Below are positions 10,005 to 18,872 of a stretch of 64,000 nucleotides of DNA, piece after piece; position 1 is the stretch's first letter; the number at the start of each line of letters is the position of its first letter. This DNA comes from Halalkalibacter oceani. Lineage in GTDB: Bacteria > Bacillota > Bacilli > Bacillales > Bacillaceae_D. The notes under the pieces were generated by a model, which saw only the letters and a list, made by a program, of their open reading frames with translations, was not told the origin of the DNA and ran no database searches. The translations under genes and the position numbers were made by a program. The stretch spans positions 62,001 through 126,000 of the forward strand of contig NZ_JAMBOL010000001.1 in assembly GCF_023715605.1 (NCBI RefSeq), read 5' to 3'.

Positions 10005-11144
10005 ATGACAAACGCCCAATTTAAGGATGAGCTTATTGCATATAGTAAGTCAATAGGAGTGGATAAGATTGGGTTTACGACGGCTGACCCCTTTCTTAAG
10101 CTGAAGGACCGCCTGCAAACGCAACAGGAGCTTGGCTACCAGTCTGGTTTTGAAGAGCCGGATATTGAAAAGCGGGTCGAGCCAAGGCGGGTTTTGCCGG
10201 AAGCCCGAACGATTATTTCAATTGCGCTTGCTTATCCATCAAAAATGAAAAATCCTCCTAAGAGCACAAAGGAAGAACGGCGCGGCATTTTTTGCCGGGC
10301 ATCGTGGGGGAAAGATTATCATGATGTGTTGCGTGAGCGTTTGCAGAAAATTGAACAATTCATTCAGTCACGCTTTCCAGATGAAAGGACGCTTTCAATG
10401 GTAGATACAGGTGAGCTGGCTGACCGGGCTGTCGCCGAGCGGGCGGGCATTGGCTGGAGTGGAAAGAATTGCGCGATTATCACGCCGGAATTCGGAAGCT
10501 ATGTCTACTTGGGCGAGCTTATTACGACGCTGGCGATCGAGCCTGATGTGCCGATCACGGAGCAGTGCGGCTCGTGTACAAAATGTATTGATGCTTGTCC
10601 GACCGGTGCTCTCGTTCAGGGGGGACAGTTGAATGCCCAGTCGTGCATTGCTTTTCTGACACAAACAAAAGGCTTCCTCCCGGAGCCATATCGCAAGAAG
10701 CTGGGAAACCGGCTTTACGGTTGTGACACATGTCAACAGGTCTGTCCTGAAAACAAAGGAAAAGATTTTCATATACATGAGGAAATGGAGCCCGATCCAG
10801 AGATTGCTAAGCCGAAGCTGTTGCCGTTGCTAACGATGACGAATCGGCAGTTCAAAGAGAAGTTTGGTCATGTTTCCGGCTCTTGGCGTGGAAAAAAACC
10901 GATTCAGCGCAATGCGATTATCGCGCTTGCCCATTTCAAAGACGAAAAGGCGTTGCCCTTGTTAAACACGCTGCTTACGGACGATCCGCGCCCTGTCATT
11001 CGAGGAACAGCAGCCTGGGCGATTGGAGAAATAGGGACGATAAAAGAGAAAAACGAGCTTGAAAAAGCGAAAAACAGCGAAACAGACGAGGAAGTCGCGC
11101 GAGAGCTGGAAAATGCGATAATTTTGTTAGAAAATAAACAGTAA
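10005..11144 (+). CDS. queG: Epoxyqueuosine reductase
   Basis: A 379-aa QueG, which reduces epoxyqueuosine to queuosine in the wobble position of tRNAs with a cobalamin and two [4Fe-4S] clusters. The cluster motifs CGSCTKCIDACP and CDTCQQVCP are both intact. The C-terminus carries HEAT-like repeats (ALPLLNTLLTDDPRPVIRGTA region) that bind tRNA. A GTG nine bases upstream is in frame, but ATG 10005 is correctly spaced from GAAAGGTGAG. The neighbours (ogt, amidase, trmL) resemble the order around B. subtilis yhbA. Confidence 0.92.
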   Translation: MTNAQFKDELIAYSKSIGVDKIGFTTADPFLKLKDRLQTQQELGYQSGFEEPDIEKRVEPRRVLPEARTIISIALAYPSKMKNPPKSTKEERRGIFCRASWGKDYHDVLRERLQKIEQFIQSRFPDERTLSMVDTGELADRAVAERAGIGWSGKNCAIITPEFGSYVYLGELITTLAIEPDVPITEQCGSCTKCIDACPTGALVQGGQLNAQSCIAFLTQTKGFLPEPYRKKLGNRLYGCDTCQQVCPENKGKDFHIHEEMEPDPEIAKPKLLPLLTMTNRQFKEKFGHVSGSWRGKKPIQRNAIIALAHFKDEKALPLLNTLLTDDPRPVIRGTAAWAIGEIGTIKEKNELEKAKNSETDEEVARELENAIILLENKQ

Positions 11145-11213
11145 GCCGCGAGCAATTCATGAAAGGGTAAGGTAAGATTAGAACAAGCTTGACAATTGGA
11201 AGGAAGGGATATC

Positions 11214-11744
11214 ATGACAACGCAACTGACACATTTTGTTGACGAAATGGATAGTCCCATTGGTAAACTTACAATCGTTGCATCGGATCAAGGCGTTTGT
11301 CACATCCATTTTGGCGAACTGGAAGCAAGTATGGTCAACATAAAAACATGGTTAAAGAAAAATGGCCGAAAAGGCGAACTGCTCCGTTCGAAAGAACATA
11401 TCCGCCCGGTTTGTGAGCAGCTTGAGGATTATTTTGCAAGGAAGCGTTTTGAGTTCGACCTTCCGATTGACTTGTGTGGTACGCCTTTTCAAAAGAAGGT
11501 TTGGAATGCGCTGCGAACGATTCAATATGGAACGACCAAGTCCTATAAGCAGATTGCCCAGGAAATAGGGGCCCCGAAAGCGATCAGGGCGATTGGTGGA
11601 GCCAACAACAAGAATCCGCTGCCAATCATCATCCCTTGTCACCGTGTTATTGGTAGCAATGGAAACATGGTTGGGTATGGAGGCGGCCTCGATAAAAAAG
11701 AAATCCTGCTTGGCCTTGAGGGTGCCATCGAACAAATTTCATAA
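11214..11744 (+). CDS. ogt: Methylated-DNA--protein-cysteine methyltransferase
   Basis: A 176-aa suicide DNA repair protein that moves alkyl groups from O6-alkylguanine to its own cysteine. The active site PCHRV (C142) is preceded by the helix-turn-helix segment (GTTKSYKQIAQEIG), and the asparagine hinge (NNKNPLP) is present. ATG 11214 follows GGAAGGAAGG; an in-frame TTG 18 bases upstream was discarded. It sits 69 bases behind queG and is closed by its own terminator. Confidence 0.92.
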   Translation: MTTQLTHFVDEMDSPIGKLTIVASDQGVCHIHFGELEASMVNIKTWLKKNGRKGELLRSKEHIRPVCEQLEDYFARKRFEFDLPIDLCGTPFQKKVWNALRTIQYGTTKSYKQIAQEIGAPKAIRAIGGANNKNPLPIIIPCHRVIGSNGNMVGYGGGLDKKEILLGLEGAIEQIS

Positions 11745-11757
11745 CAAACGCAATAAG

Positions 11758-11789
11758 GATGTCCCGGAAAAGTCAGGGGCATCTTTTTT
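11758..11789 (+). terminator. Terminator after ogt
   Basis: Stem GATGTCCC/GGGGCATC with a 10-base loop and six Ts, 14 bases after the ogt stop. Confidence 0.85.
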
Positions 11790-11809
11790 CAATAGAGTAA
11801 GAAAGTATA

Positions 11810-11950
11810 CAATCTTCGGGTTGATTCGGGGCGGGGCGTCGGCATCGCACGTTACGCGCCTGGCTGAAAAAAGCCTGTTTTCAGCCAGCTTTAAATGATG
11901 GTAACGGCTGCGCACGCCGCTTCTAAGAAACCGCTATGCGGTTTTTCTTA
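11810..11950 (+). repeat. Intergenic repeat, diverged copy (type F)
   Basis: No gene is seen between ogt and the amidase gene. The segment at 11905-11926 (CGGCTGCGCACGCCGC and following bases) recurs with one change at 22393-22414. Both copies are followed by a small hairpin (AACCGC/GCGGTT) with Ts. The left part of this block also resembles the left part of copy A at 5.35 kb, so it may be a relative of the main repeat. Confidence 0.5.
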
Positions 11951-12058
11951 TGTATGAAGGACAAAGGGCAAGGCATAGGATTTTTATAGTAGAAGATTTA
12001 TTCCCATTTGCTCCGTACATCGAATCCTTTTGCGGCGTTACGAGAAAGGAGTAGCAGG

Positions 12059-12949
12059 ATGAACAACTCAATTGTCAGGATGCTCCATCATCATATTGAA
12101 AAAGAAAACAAAGCCTTTGTCGAGCCACCACAGCTTGACCGAACATCATTATCGGCTGAACGGGCGCAAAGAACAGTTCAGATGCATGAAAAACGGTCAG
12201 CGAAAATCGTCCGCTCTTATGTGGAAGGGGATGTTTTGCGAACAATCCGTGTCGGGACGCGGCAAATCATCGATTATTTTCTTCACTGTGAACAGTTAAT
12301 TGCCTTGAAGGACACGGTATATATGGAGGAAAAGCTGGAATTCAGAAGGGCGACGATTGAAGATAAACAGGTGAAAAGCGATGAGGAGCTGTTTCATCTC
12401 CCGGAAAAAAAGGCGCAGGCGAGAGATTCTGCTGACGTAAGACAATCTAAAAAAGGAAAGAATGCGTATAATCGACGTGAAGCTGTGCGGTATGCTGAAC
12501 TTTGGTGGGATGACTATAATCCGGCCTATCATCGTTTCACGGACAACTGTACGAATTTTATTTCTCAATGTCTTTATGCCGGAGGAGCACGAATGACCGG
12601 TTATCCGAACCGGGCAACAGGCTGGTGGTATCAAGGAGGAAATTGGAGTTTCAGCTGGTCTGTCGCCCACTCTCTGCGCTGGCATTTAAGCGGCTCAAAG
12701 GACGGCTTGCGGGGAGAGGAAAGACAATCGGCAAAGGAGCTGGAGCCAGGGGATGTGATTTGCTATGACTTTGATGGGGATGGCCGCTGGCAGCATTCTA
12801 CAATTGTCGTAGCAAAGGATGCCAATGGCGAGCCGTTGGTCAATGCCCAGTCTTCAAACAGCCGGATGCGCTATTGGTCGTACGAAGATTCTACAGCCTG
12901 GACGCCGCAAATTACCTACAAGTTTTTTCATATTATCGACGATGCGTAG
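12059..12949 (+). CDS. Amidase_6 domain protein (YhbB-like)
   Basis: A 296-aa protein with a C-terminal Amidase_6 (CHAP/NlpC-like) domain from about residue 137. The catalytic cysteine is C164 in DNCTNFISQC and the histidine lies in WQHSTIV. The N-terminal ~130 residues are polar and of unknown fold. No signal peptide is visible, as in the B. subtilis YhbB family, so export or action within the sporulating cell is unclear. ATG 12059 has site GAAAGGAG; the 17 upstream codons were left out. Likely role: peptidoglycan amide cleavage, by family only. Confidence 0.8.
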   Translation: MNNSIVRMLHHHIEKENKAFVEPPQLDRTSLSAERAQRTVQMHEKRSAKIVRSYVEGDVLRTIRVGTRQIIDYFLHCEQLIALKDTVYMEEKLEFRRATIEDKQVKSDEELFHLPEKKAQARDSADVRQSKKGKNAYNRREAVRYAELWWDDYNPAYHRFTDNCTNFISQCLYAGGARMTGYPNRATGWWYQGGNWSFSWSVAHSLRWHLSGSKDGLRGEERQSAKELEPGDVICYDFDGDGRWQHSTIVVAKDANGEPLVNAQSSNSRMRYWSYEDSTAWTPQITYKFFHIIDDA

Positions 12950-13012
12950 CTGCTATGGACGAAGACAGCCGCAGAAACTTAGTCGTGGATGCCTCAAGCT
13001 GTGAAATGGTGC

Positions 13013-13143
13013 AGCTTGAGGAGCTTAAGACAAAACTAGCTTTGAACCTATCGGCATGGCTTTACACGCCACAAGCCCGTTTCGCTCATATGCTTAAAGG
13101 CTGGGGCAAAAGGTGAAAAAAAACAACCTTTGTCCCAGCCCCT
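13013..13143 (+). repeat. Dispersed intergenic repeat, copy B (internally deleted)
   Basis: It carries the left module (GACAAAACTAGCTTTG, then ACCTATCGGCATGGCTTTACACGCC), lacks the central hairpin and most of the GATCGTGACGG module, and ends in the GGCTGGGGCAAAAGGT hairpin at 13099-13142. Compared with copies C, D and E, the missing part looks like one internal deletion. The hairpin probably terminates the amidase gene. Confidence 0.75.
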
Positions 13144-13166
13144 CTCTTTTTTGAAAAGAGAGAAGG

Positions 13167-13175
13167 TGGTATAAT
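13167..13175 (+). promoter_or_regulatory. Extended -10 promoter for trmL
   Basis: TGGTATAAT is an extended -10 element with a perfect TATAAT, 53 bases upstream of the trmL start. No good -35 lies at 17 bases, which is common with extended -10 promoters. Confidence 0.6.
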
Positions 13176-13227
13176 ACGGGAGTTGACGATATCGACAAAA
13201 GTGATGCAGAAATAGAGGTGCATGGGT

Positions 13228-13701
13228 GTGGGTTTACATATCGTGCTTTATCAACCGGAAATTCCAGCGAATACAGGAAATATCGCCAGAACCTGTGCCG
13301 GAACGAATACGACGCTTCATCTGATCCGGCCGCTTGGCTTTTCCACTGACGACCGCATGCTGAAGCGGGCAGGCTGTGACTATTGGCCGAGTGTGACGAT
13401 CCGCTATTATGACTCGGTGGACGAGCTGTTTTCGACTTATCCGCAAGGGGAATTTTATTTTATTGAGACGGTTGGAACGAAAAACTATAGTGAGTTTGAT
13501 TATTCGAACCAGGAGCGGGATCATTTCTTCGTGTTCGGCAGAGAGACAACCGGACTTCCGGCTGAACTGATCGAACAGTATAAAGAGCGCTGCTTTCGCA
13601 TTCCGCAGACGGAGCATATCCGCTCGTTGAATTTATCAAATACGGCGGCGATTGTCATTTACGAAGCGATTCGGCAGCAAGGCTTTCCCGGTTTGTCATA
13701 A
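13228..13701 (+). CDS. trmL: tRNA (cytidine/uridine-2'-O-)-methyltransferase TrmL
   Basis: A 157-aa SPOUT-class methyltransferase that 2'-O-methylates the wobble base of tRNA-Leu isoacceptors using SAM. Trefoil-knot motifs are visible: EIPANTGNIARTC at the N-terminus, FVFGRETTGLP in the middle and LNLSNTAAIVIYE at the C-terminus. B. subtilis calls it CspR. An ATG two codons upstream is possible, but GTG 13228 has the better distance from AGAGGTG and gives the family start GLHIVLYQPE. It is followed immediately by a repeat-borne terminator. Confidence 0.92.
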   Translation: MGLHIVLYQPEIPANTGNIARTCAGTNTTLHLIRPLGFSTDDRMLKRAGCDYWPSVTIRYYDSVDELFSTYPQGEFYFIETVGTKNYSEFDYSNQERDHFFVFGRETTGLPAELIEQYKERCFRIPQTEHIRSLNLSNTAAIVIYEAIRQQGFPGLS

Positions 13702-13709
13702 TAAAGTGC

Positions 13710-13834
13710 TTGAACCTATTGGCAATGGCTTCACACGCCAAAAGCCCGTTGTGAGTGCATTTCTCACAACGGGCTTTTAAAAAGATCGTGACGGTTTGGG
13801 CAAAAGGTAAAAAAACAACCTTTTGTCCCAGCCT
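13710..13834 (+). repeat. Dispersed intergenic repeat, full-length copy C
   Basis: It shows the modular order clearly: left module (ACCTATTGGCAATGGCTTCA), a perfect 16-base-arm hairpin at 13740-13778 (AAAAGCCCGTTGTGAG with its complement), a GATCGTGACGG linker, and a second hairpin at 13797-13830 (TGGGCAAAAGGT type). The first hairpin with its T run should terminate trmL; the second serves the convergent 29-aa gene. Confidence 0.8.
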
Positions 13835-13839
13835 CTTCA

Positions 13840-13929
13840 TTAATGCTTGTGAGGGTTGTCCTCGTAGCCGGCTGTAAAGATAGCCGCAAGGAATACAACA
13901 CAAACACCAAGGATGAGTAAAGTACCCAT
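13840..13929 (-). CDS. 29-aa single-span membrane peptide
   Basis: A very small gene. The ATG is preceded by AAGGAGG at good spacing, followed by one hydrophobic helix (residues 3-20) and a polar tail (YEDNPHKH). The hydrophobic stretch and short charged tail resemble the small accessory subunits of terminal oxidases (CydS/CydX class) in size only; there is no oxidase nearby. It is convergent with trmL and bounded by a repeat hairpin that would terminate it. I do not recognise the family. Confidence 0.6.
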   Translation of the reverse strand: MGTLLILGVCVVFLAAIFTAGYEDNPHKH

Positions 13930-14050
13930 AATAATTTCCTCCTTGTGACAATCATAATTTCATTATAAACGAACTTCATCGTAAAAGAAATGAAAAGTCA
14001 ATGAATTATCAACGGCTTACAACGCGATCAGGAGATAGGAGCGCCACCGC

Positions 14051-14608
14051 ATGTCAAATCGATATATTACAAGTCATTTTCCGCTTATTTCAATCGTTTT
14101 ATTCAGCCTTGCCTTTGCCATGTATAGCCAAACCCTCATTTTAAATGAGCTGGCCAAGCTTGGCCTTTACGAGGGAATGCGTGAATTTTTTTCGGAGAAT
14201 GGCATTAAACTGACGTTACTTTTTTTACTCGTTTTATTCTTTTTTATGGTTTTTTCCGCATTAAAATTAATCGCCGATACGACAATCGAGCTCTCGATGC
14301 TGTTCTTTTCCAAAGATGAGGAAGGCAATGAGCTTAATAAGGCAAAAGCGGGGTCCGCGATTTACTTAGTTGCGAGCATTATAGCGCTTTTGCTGTCGAG
14401 CGAGCTTCTTTTCATGATTATTATCTTTCTTGGAGCCAGTCTTATTTATTTTATTTACCTTGTTTATAAACTAACGGATGCCTTTCATCCGGCAGGACTG
14501 ATCGGAATGATTTTCTTTCATATGATTTTTTGGAGTGCCTTTGTGCTTGCTGTTGCCTATGCTGGACTCAAGCTGTATAACAGCTTTATCGCCAGTTTGC
14601 CGCTGTAG
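14051..14608 (+). CDS. YufK-like (DUF5366) integral membrane protein
   Basis: A 185-aa protein with about five hydrophobic segments, short loops and a charged cytoplasmic stretch (SKDEEGNELNKAK) near residue 90. Length and the opening ITSHFPLISIVLFS fit the YufK/DUF5366 family as I recall it; function is unknown. A GGAGATAGGAG site precedes the ATG. It is the only gene between the 29-aa gene and the convergent PBP gene. Confidence 0.55.
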   Translation: MSNRYITSHFPLISIVLFSLAFAMYSQTLILNELAKLGLYEGMREFFSENGIKLTLLFLLVLFFFMVFSALKLIADTTIELSMLFFSKDEEGNELNKAKAGSAIYLVASIIALLLSSELLFMIIIFLGASLIYFIYLVYKLTDAFHPAGLIGMIFFHMIFWSAFVLAVAYAGLKLYNSFIASLPL

Positions 14609-14670
14609 GAGGCCTCATCAAAAGGAAGGTCGAAAGGAAGCGACTTCAAGCACAGAGCCGCTTCAGCCGT

Positions 14671-16527
14671 CTACTGCAGCTTTCTCCAAATATGCAAATG
14701 CGGCGCCTCGCGGTAAATGGCAGACAGGTCAGCTGGCGTATCCTTTCCAACCCATACCCCGGTCGTATACGTGTCGGTCAAACCGACAAACCACAGGTCA
14801 TAAAAGTCATTGGTCGTCCCTGTTTTGCCCCCGGCGTAACCGCCCTCAATCCGAGCCCGTTGTCCGGTGCCGCTCTCAAGCACGGCAGCGAGCAGCCTTC
14901 GCATTTGTTCGTTGGTTGACTCTCTCCATAGTTGTGTCTCCGTCTGCTCCCAGCTATATAGCACCTTGCCTTCCTTATTGGTCACCTGACGTATTCCGTA
15001 GGAGGGGGTAAAAGCGCCTCCTGTTGCGAACGTTGTATAGGCAGAGGTCAGCTCAAGCGGGGAAACCCCGTAGGTGAAGCCTCCTAAAGCAGCCGGAAGC
15101 CGGTAATCTTCCGGAACAATCCTTGTAAAAGGCAGTTGCTCCAAATAAGAAAAGGCCGTTTCAACCCCGACCCGGTCCATAATCCGGATAGCGGGCGTAT
15201 TATAAGAATGCTTAAAGGCTGTTTCCAGTGAAACCATCCCATATTGTCCCCCGCCGAAGTTTCGCGGACAATAATCGCCGCGGCAGACATCGTTGGCGTT
15301 TATCGTGCTTTGCAACGAAACGTCATATTCATTTATATAAGGCGCATAGACGAGCAGTGGCTTGATTGCCGAGCCTGGCTGACGGAAGCTTTGAAAGGCG
15401 CGGTGGAAATTAAATTTTTTATAATCTTTCCCGCCGGTAATCGCCACAATTTCATGCTGTTCGTGATCAATCATGACAATGGCACTTTCAATATCGGAGC
15501 GGGGCAGTTCGCGATGGACTGTTTGCACAGCCTGCGCCTGTTTCTCCGGATCGAGCGCCGTTTCAATTCGAACGCCTTGCTCCAATATTTCTTGTACCCT
15601 TGCTTCCAGCTCAAGCTTAATTTGCTCCTTCGCTGTCTCGGAGGCAGCCTGACGCAGCCGCTGGTCGTAGTCTTCGCTCGTCGCGATCAGCTCGGTTAGC
15701 TCGTGATGAATATAGGTGACGTAATCCGGATAACGGTCGACGCGCTGACGTACCTGCAGCTTGATTTCTTCGGCAAGAGCGTCCTCATATTGTTCGGTTG
15801 AAATATAGCCTGCTTCGAGCATTTTTTGCAAAATCCATTCCTGTCTGAGCTTTGTCTGTTCACTTCGGGTCAATGGATCGTAATGCGTCGGATTGTTCGG
15901 TACGGCGCTCAAAAAAGCCCCTTCGGCGAGAGAAAGCTCGCGGCTCGGCTTGCTGAAATAAAATGTGGAAGCTGCCTCAATCCCGTAAACTCCGTTATGA
16001 AAATAGACCGTATTTAGATAAAGCTCAATGATCTCTTCTTTCGTATAACGTTTTTCAAGTTCATGAGCATAAAGAATTTCGCTCATTTTGCGATTGTAGG
16101 TTTGTTCATGTGACAAAAAAAGATTGCGCGCCAGCTGCTGGGTCACCGTGCTCGCCCCTTCTTCGATTCCCTGCTGTTTGGCATTGGCTATCATCGCGCG
16201 GGCGATCGCGATCGTGTCATAACCGTTATGCTCAAAGAAACGCTGATCCTCAGTGGCGATAAAGGCTTGTACAATCAATGAAGGAATCTCTTCATACGGG
16301 AGGTAGATTCGATTTTCATCGCGGTATATATCGGAAATTAATGTCCCGTTTCGATCATACATCGTACTGTTGGAGGAGAGCGTGACTTCTTCTATTTTGA
16401 CGTGCTGCTCAAGCGCACTGGAAAGAGACTGAACATCCCCGACTTCTGCGGTGACTTCGGCTAAAAGGAAAATAAAGATGAACAGAAACCCGGCAGTCAT
16501 TATCCAGCCTGTAGCATGTTTTAACAT
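14671..16527 (-). CDS. Class A penicillin-binding protein (transglycosylase/transpeptidase)
   Basis: A 618-aa bifunctional wall synthase. There is one N-terminal membrane anchor (residues 8-27). The glycosyltransferase domain carries E93 in ATEDQRFFEH and a VTQQLARN motif. The transpeptidase motifs are S386-A-I-K389, SYN 441-443 and KTG 568-570. It polymerises lipid II and cross-links peptides outside the membrane. It is shorter than PBP1 and closer in size to PbpF/PbpG-type enzymes, which act in vegetative or spore wall synthesis; location beside prkA hints at, but does not prove, a sporulation role. Confidence 0.9.
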   Translation of the reverse strand: MLKHATGWIMTAGFLFIFIFLLAEVTAEVGDVQSLSSALEQHVKIEEVTLSSNSTMYDRNGTLISDIYRDENRIYLPYEEIPSLIVQAFIATEDQRFFEHNGYDTIAIARAMIANAKQQGIEEGASTVTQQLARNLFLSHEQTYNRKMSEILYAHELEKRYTKEEIIELYLNTVYFHNGVYGIEAASTFYFSKPSRELSLAEGAFLSAVPNNPTHYDPLTRSEQTKLRQEWILQKMLEAGYISTEQYEDALAEEIKLQVRQRVDRYPDYVTYIHHELTELIATSEDYDQRLRQAASETAKEQIKLELEARVQEILEQGVRIETALDPEKQAQAVQTVHRELPRSDIESAIVMIDHEQHEIVAITGGKDYKKFNFHRAFQSFRQPGSAIKPLLVYAPYINEYDVSLQSTINANDVCRGDYCPRNFGGGQYGMVSLETAFKHSYNTPAIRIMDRVGVETAFSYLEQLPFTRIVPEDYRLPAALGGFTYGVSPLELTSAYTTFATGGAFTPSYGIRQVTNKEGKVLYSWEQTETQLWRESTNEQMRRLLAAVLESGTGQRARIEGGYAGGKTGTTNDFYDLWFVGLTDTYTTGVWVGKDTPADLSAIYREAPHLHIWRKLQ

Positions 16528-16735
16528 ATACTCACACTCACTTCTTCGTTCTCGCTCTCATTGTACACCAAATCAGAAGAAACAGTGGGAAAAATCTTCC
16601 CGCTGGCGCGCTGGTTCTATCTTAGATCGGTGAGCCTCGGGGGAGTGAAATGGAATTGAGATGCATGTTCGCCTTAGTTGGCGCATAAAGTGTAGTAATC
16701 TCGCTCTTGAACACGAGGATGGAGGTATTCGCCAC

Positions 16736-18631
16736 ATGAGTATTTTAAAAAAGATTGAGGACTTTAGAGAAGAAGAAGAACGTTTGAAATGGGAAGGAAC
16801 CTTTGCTGATTATTTAGATCTTCTAAAAGAGAAGCCATGGATTGCCCAAACCGCTCACTCCCGTGTTTATCATATGATTAAGGATGCTGGTGTCGAGGAG
16901 GAAAATGGCAGAAAGAAATATGCCTTCTTTAGTGAACAGCTTTACGGAGTAGAGGATTCGATTGAGAAGCTGGTTGAGGAATATTTCCATTCCGCGGCAA
17001 AGCGTCTCGATGTCCGAAAACGTATTTTGCTGCTGATGGGGCCGGTCAGTGGGGGGAAGTCAACGCTCGTCACGATGCTCAAGCGCGGGCTTGAACAATA
17101 TTCCAAGACGGAGAGAGGCGCCGTTTACGCAATCAAAGGCTGTCCGATGCATGAGGATCCCCTCCATCTAATTCCGAATCATCTTCGCCAGGATTTCTAT
17201 GAAGAATACGGGGTTAAAATTGAAGGAAATCTGTCACCGCTGAACATGATGAGGCTGGAAGAAGAGTATGGCGGCCGGATTGAGGATGTGCTCGTCGAGC
17301 GGATTTTCTTTTCGGAAGATAAGCGAACCGGGATCGGGACGTTCAGCCCGTCCGATCCGAAATCGCAGGACATTGCTGATTTAACCGGGAGTATTGACTT
17401 TTCCACAATCGCGGAATACGGCTCTGAGTCTGACCCGCGAGCGTATCGTTTTGACGGCGAGCTGAACAAAGCGAACCGGGGGATGATGGAATTTCAGGAG
17501 ATGCTCAAATGTGATGAGAAATTCCTTTGGCATTTGCTTTCGCTTACACAGGAGGGAAATTTTAAGGCGGGACGCTTCGCCTTGATCAGTGCCGACGAGT
17601 TGATTGTCGCTCATACGAATGAGTCGGAGTATCGCTCCTTTATTTCAAACAAAAAAAATGAAGCGCTCCATTCACGCATTATCGTCATGAAAATTCCTTA
17701 CAATTTAAAGGTTAGCGAAGAAGAGAAAATTTACAAGAAAATGATAGCCGAAAGTGATCTGTCTCACGTCCATATCGCTCCGCACGCCTTAAAAGTAGCG
17801 GCGATCTTCACGATATTGACCCGGCTGCAGGAGCCAAAAAAGCAGGGCGTCGATCTGCTGAAGAAGATGCGTCTTTATGACGGAGAAAGTGTGGAAGGCT
17901 ATAATTCGCAGGACCTGGAGGAGTTAAAGCAGGAATATCCGGATGAAGGAATGAGCGGAATCGATCCGCGCTACGTCATTAACCGGATCTCATCGGCGAT
18001 CGTGCGCAAGCAGCTCACGTCGATTAACGCACTTGATGTTCTGCGTTCGATTAAAGAGGGACTGAACCAGCATGCGTCGATTTCCAAGGAAGATCGTGAA
18101 CGCTATTTGGACTTTATCTCAATCGCGCGCAAGGAATATGATACAATCGCTAAAAAAGAAGTGCAGAAGGCCTTTGTTTATTCGTATGATGAATCGGCGA
18201 AAACGCTGATGGATAACTATTTAGACAACGTAGAAGCCTATTGCAATAAAAATAAGCTACGTGATCCATTAACCGGCGAGGAAATGACACCTGATGAAAA
18301 ACTGATGCGCTCGATCGAGGAGCAAATCGGCATTTCAGAAAACGCGAAGAAGGCGTTCCGTGAAGAAATCTTAATTCGAATTTCCGCCTACGCCCGCAAA
18401 GGGAAACGATTTGATTACAACTCGCATGAGCGTCTGCGCGAAGCGATTCAGAAAAAGCTGTTTGCCGACCTGAAAGACATCGTCAAAATTACAACATCAA
18501 CAAAAACACCGGACGAATCCCAGCTTAAAAAGATTAATGAAGTCATTGCCCGTCTTATTGACGAACACGGCTATAATTCCGTCTCGGCCAATGAACTGCT
18601 CCGCTATGTAGGCAGCCTGTTAAATCGGTAA
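16736..18631 (+). CDS. prkA: Serine protein kinase PrkA
   Basis: At 631 residues it equals B. subtilis PrkA. The N-terminal AAA+ module has Walker A GPVSGGKST near residue 100; the C-terminal part carries the atypical kinase region. PrkA is a sporulation-associated AAA+ kinase, sigma-E expressed in B. subtilis, and related proteins show ATP-dependent protease activity. ATG 16736 follows GGAGG and matches the family start (MSILKKIEDFREEEERL). Its functional partner yhbH lies downstream, here separated by a signal peptidase gene. Confidence 0.95.
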   Translation: MSILKKIEDFREEEERLKWEGTFADYLDLLKEKPWIAQTAHSRVYHMIKDAGVEEENGRKKYAFFSEQLYGVEDSIEKLVEEYFHSAAKRLDVRKRILLLMGPVSGGKSTLVTMLKRGLEQYSKTERGAVYAIKGCPMHEDPLHLIPNHLRQDFYEEYGVKIEGNLSPLNMMRLEEEYGGRIEDVLVERIFFSEDKRTGIGTFSPSDPKSQDIADLTGSIDFSTIAEYGSESDPRAYRFDGELNKANRGMMEFQEMLKCDEKFLWHLLSLTQEGNFKAGRFALISADELIVAHTNESEYRSFISNKKNEALHSRIIVMKIPYNLKVSEEEKIYKKMIAESDLSHVHIAPHALKVAAIFTILTRLQEPKKQGVDLLKKMRLYDGESVEGYNSQDLEELKQEYPDEGMSGIDPRYVINRISSAIVRKQLTSINALDVLRSIKEGLNQHASISKEDRERYLDFISIARKEYDTIAKKEVQKAFVYSYDESAKTLMDNYLDNVEAYCNKNKLRDPLTGEEMTPDEKLMRSIEEQIGISENAKKAFREEILIRISAYARKGKRFDYNSHERLREAIQKKLFADLKDIVKITTSTKTPDESQLKKINEVIARLIDEHGYNSVSANELLRYVGSLLNR

Positions 18632-18638
18632 AACAAGC

Positions 18639-18685
18639 AAGGCTTCTCCCGCCGGTACATTCTCTGGCAGGAGGAGCCTTTTTTA
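18639..18685 (+). terminator. Terminator after prkA
   Basis: A 15-base stem with one or two mismatches (AAGGCTTCTCCCGCC with GGCAGGAGGAGCCTT) followed by six Ts. Confidence 0.85.
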
Positions 18686-18872
18686 AAAGGAAAGGCAGCG
18701 GCCACGCGTGTAGCATGCCTCACCCTTATGGAGAGCAAAGACCTTGAAACGACCCTGCACACTGCTTTGAGCACAGACAAAAGGGAAAGCTAACTTTTGT
18801 TTATGCCTCTGGGACTTGAGCTTGTCCGAAAACAGTGTTAAGTTAATAAGAAAAAAGGTCGGAGGAGCTACC

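Noticed and set aside
12874-13116. 80-codon plus-strand frame overlapping the amidase gene end and repeat copy B
   Set aside because: Starts inside the amidase gene in another frame and runs through the repeat hairpin region; no ribosome site.
13655-13951. 98-codon minus-strand frame across repeat copy C
   Set aside because: It would read through the repeat hairpins and the trmL end; the 29-aa gene in another frame has the only good ribosome site there.
18700-18815. Further copy of the dispersed repeat before the signal peptidase gene
   Set aside because: Only a GACAAAAGGG...CTTTTGT-like hairpin is reminiscent of it; the diagnostic modules are missing.
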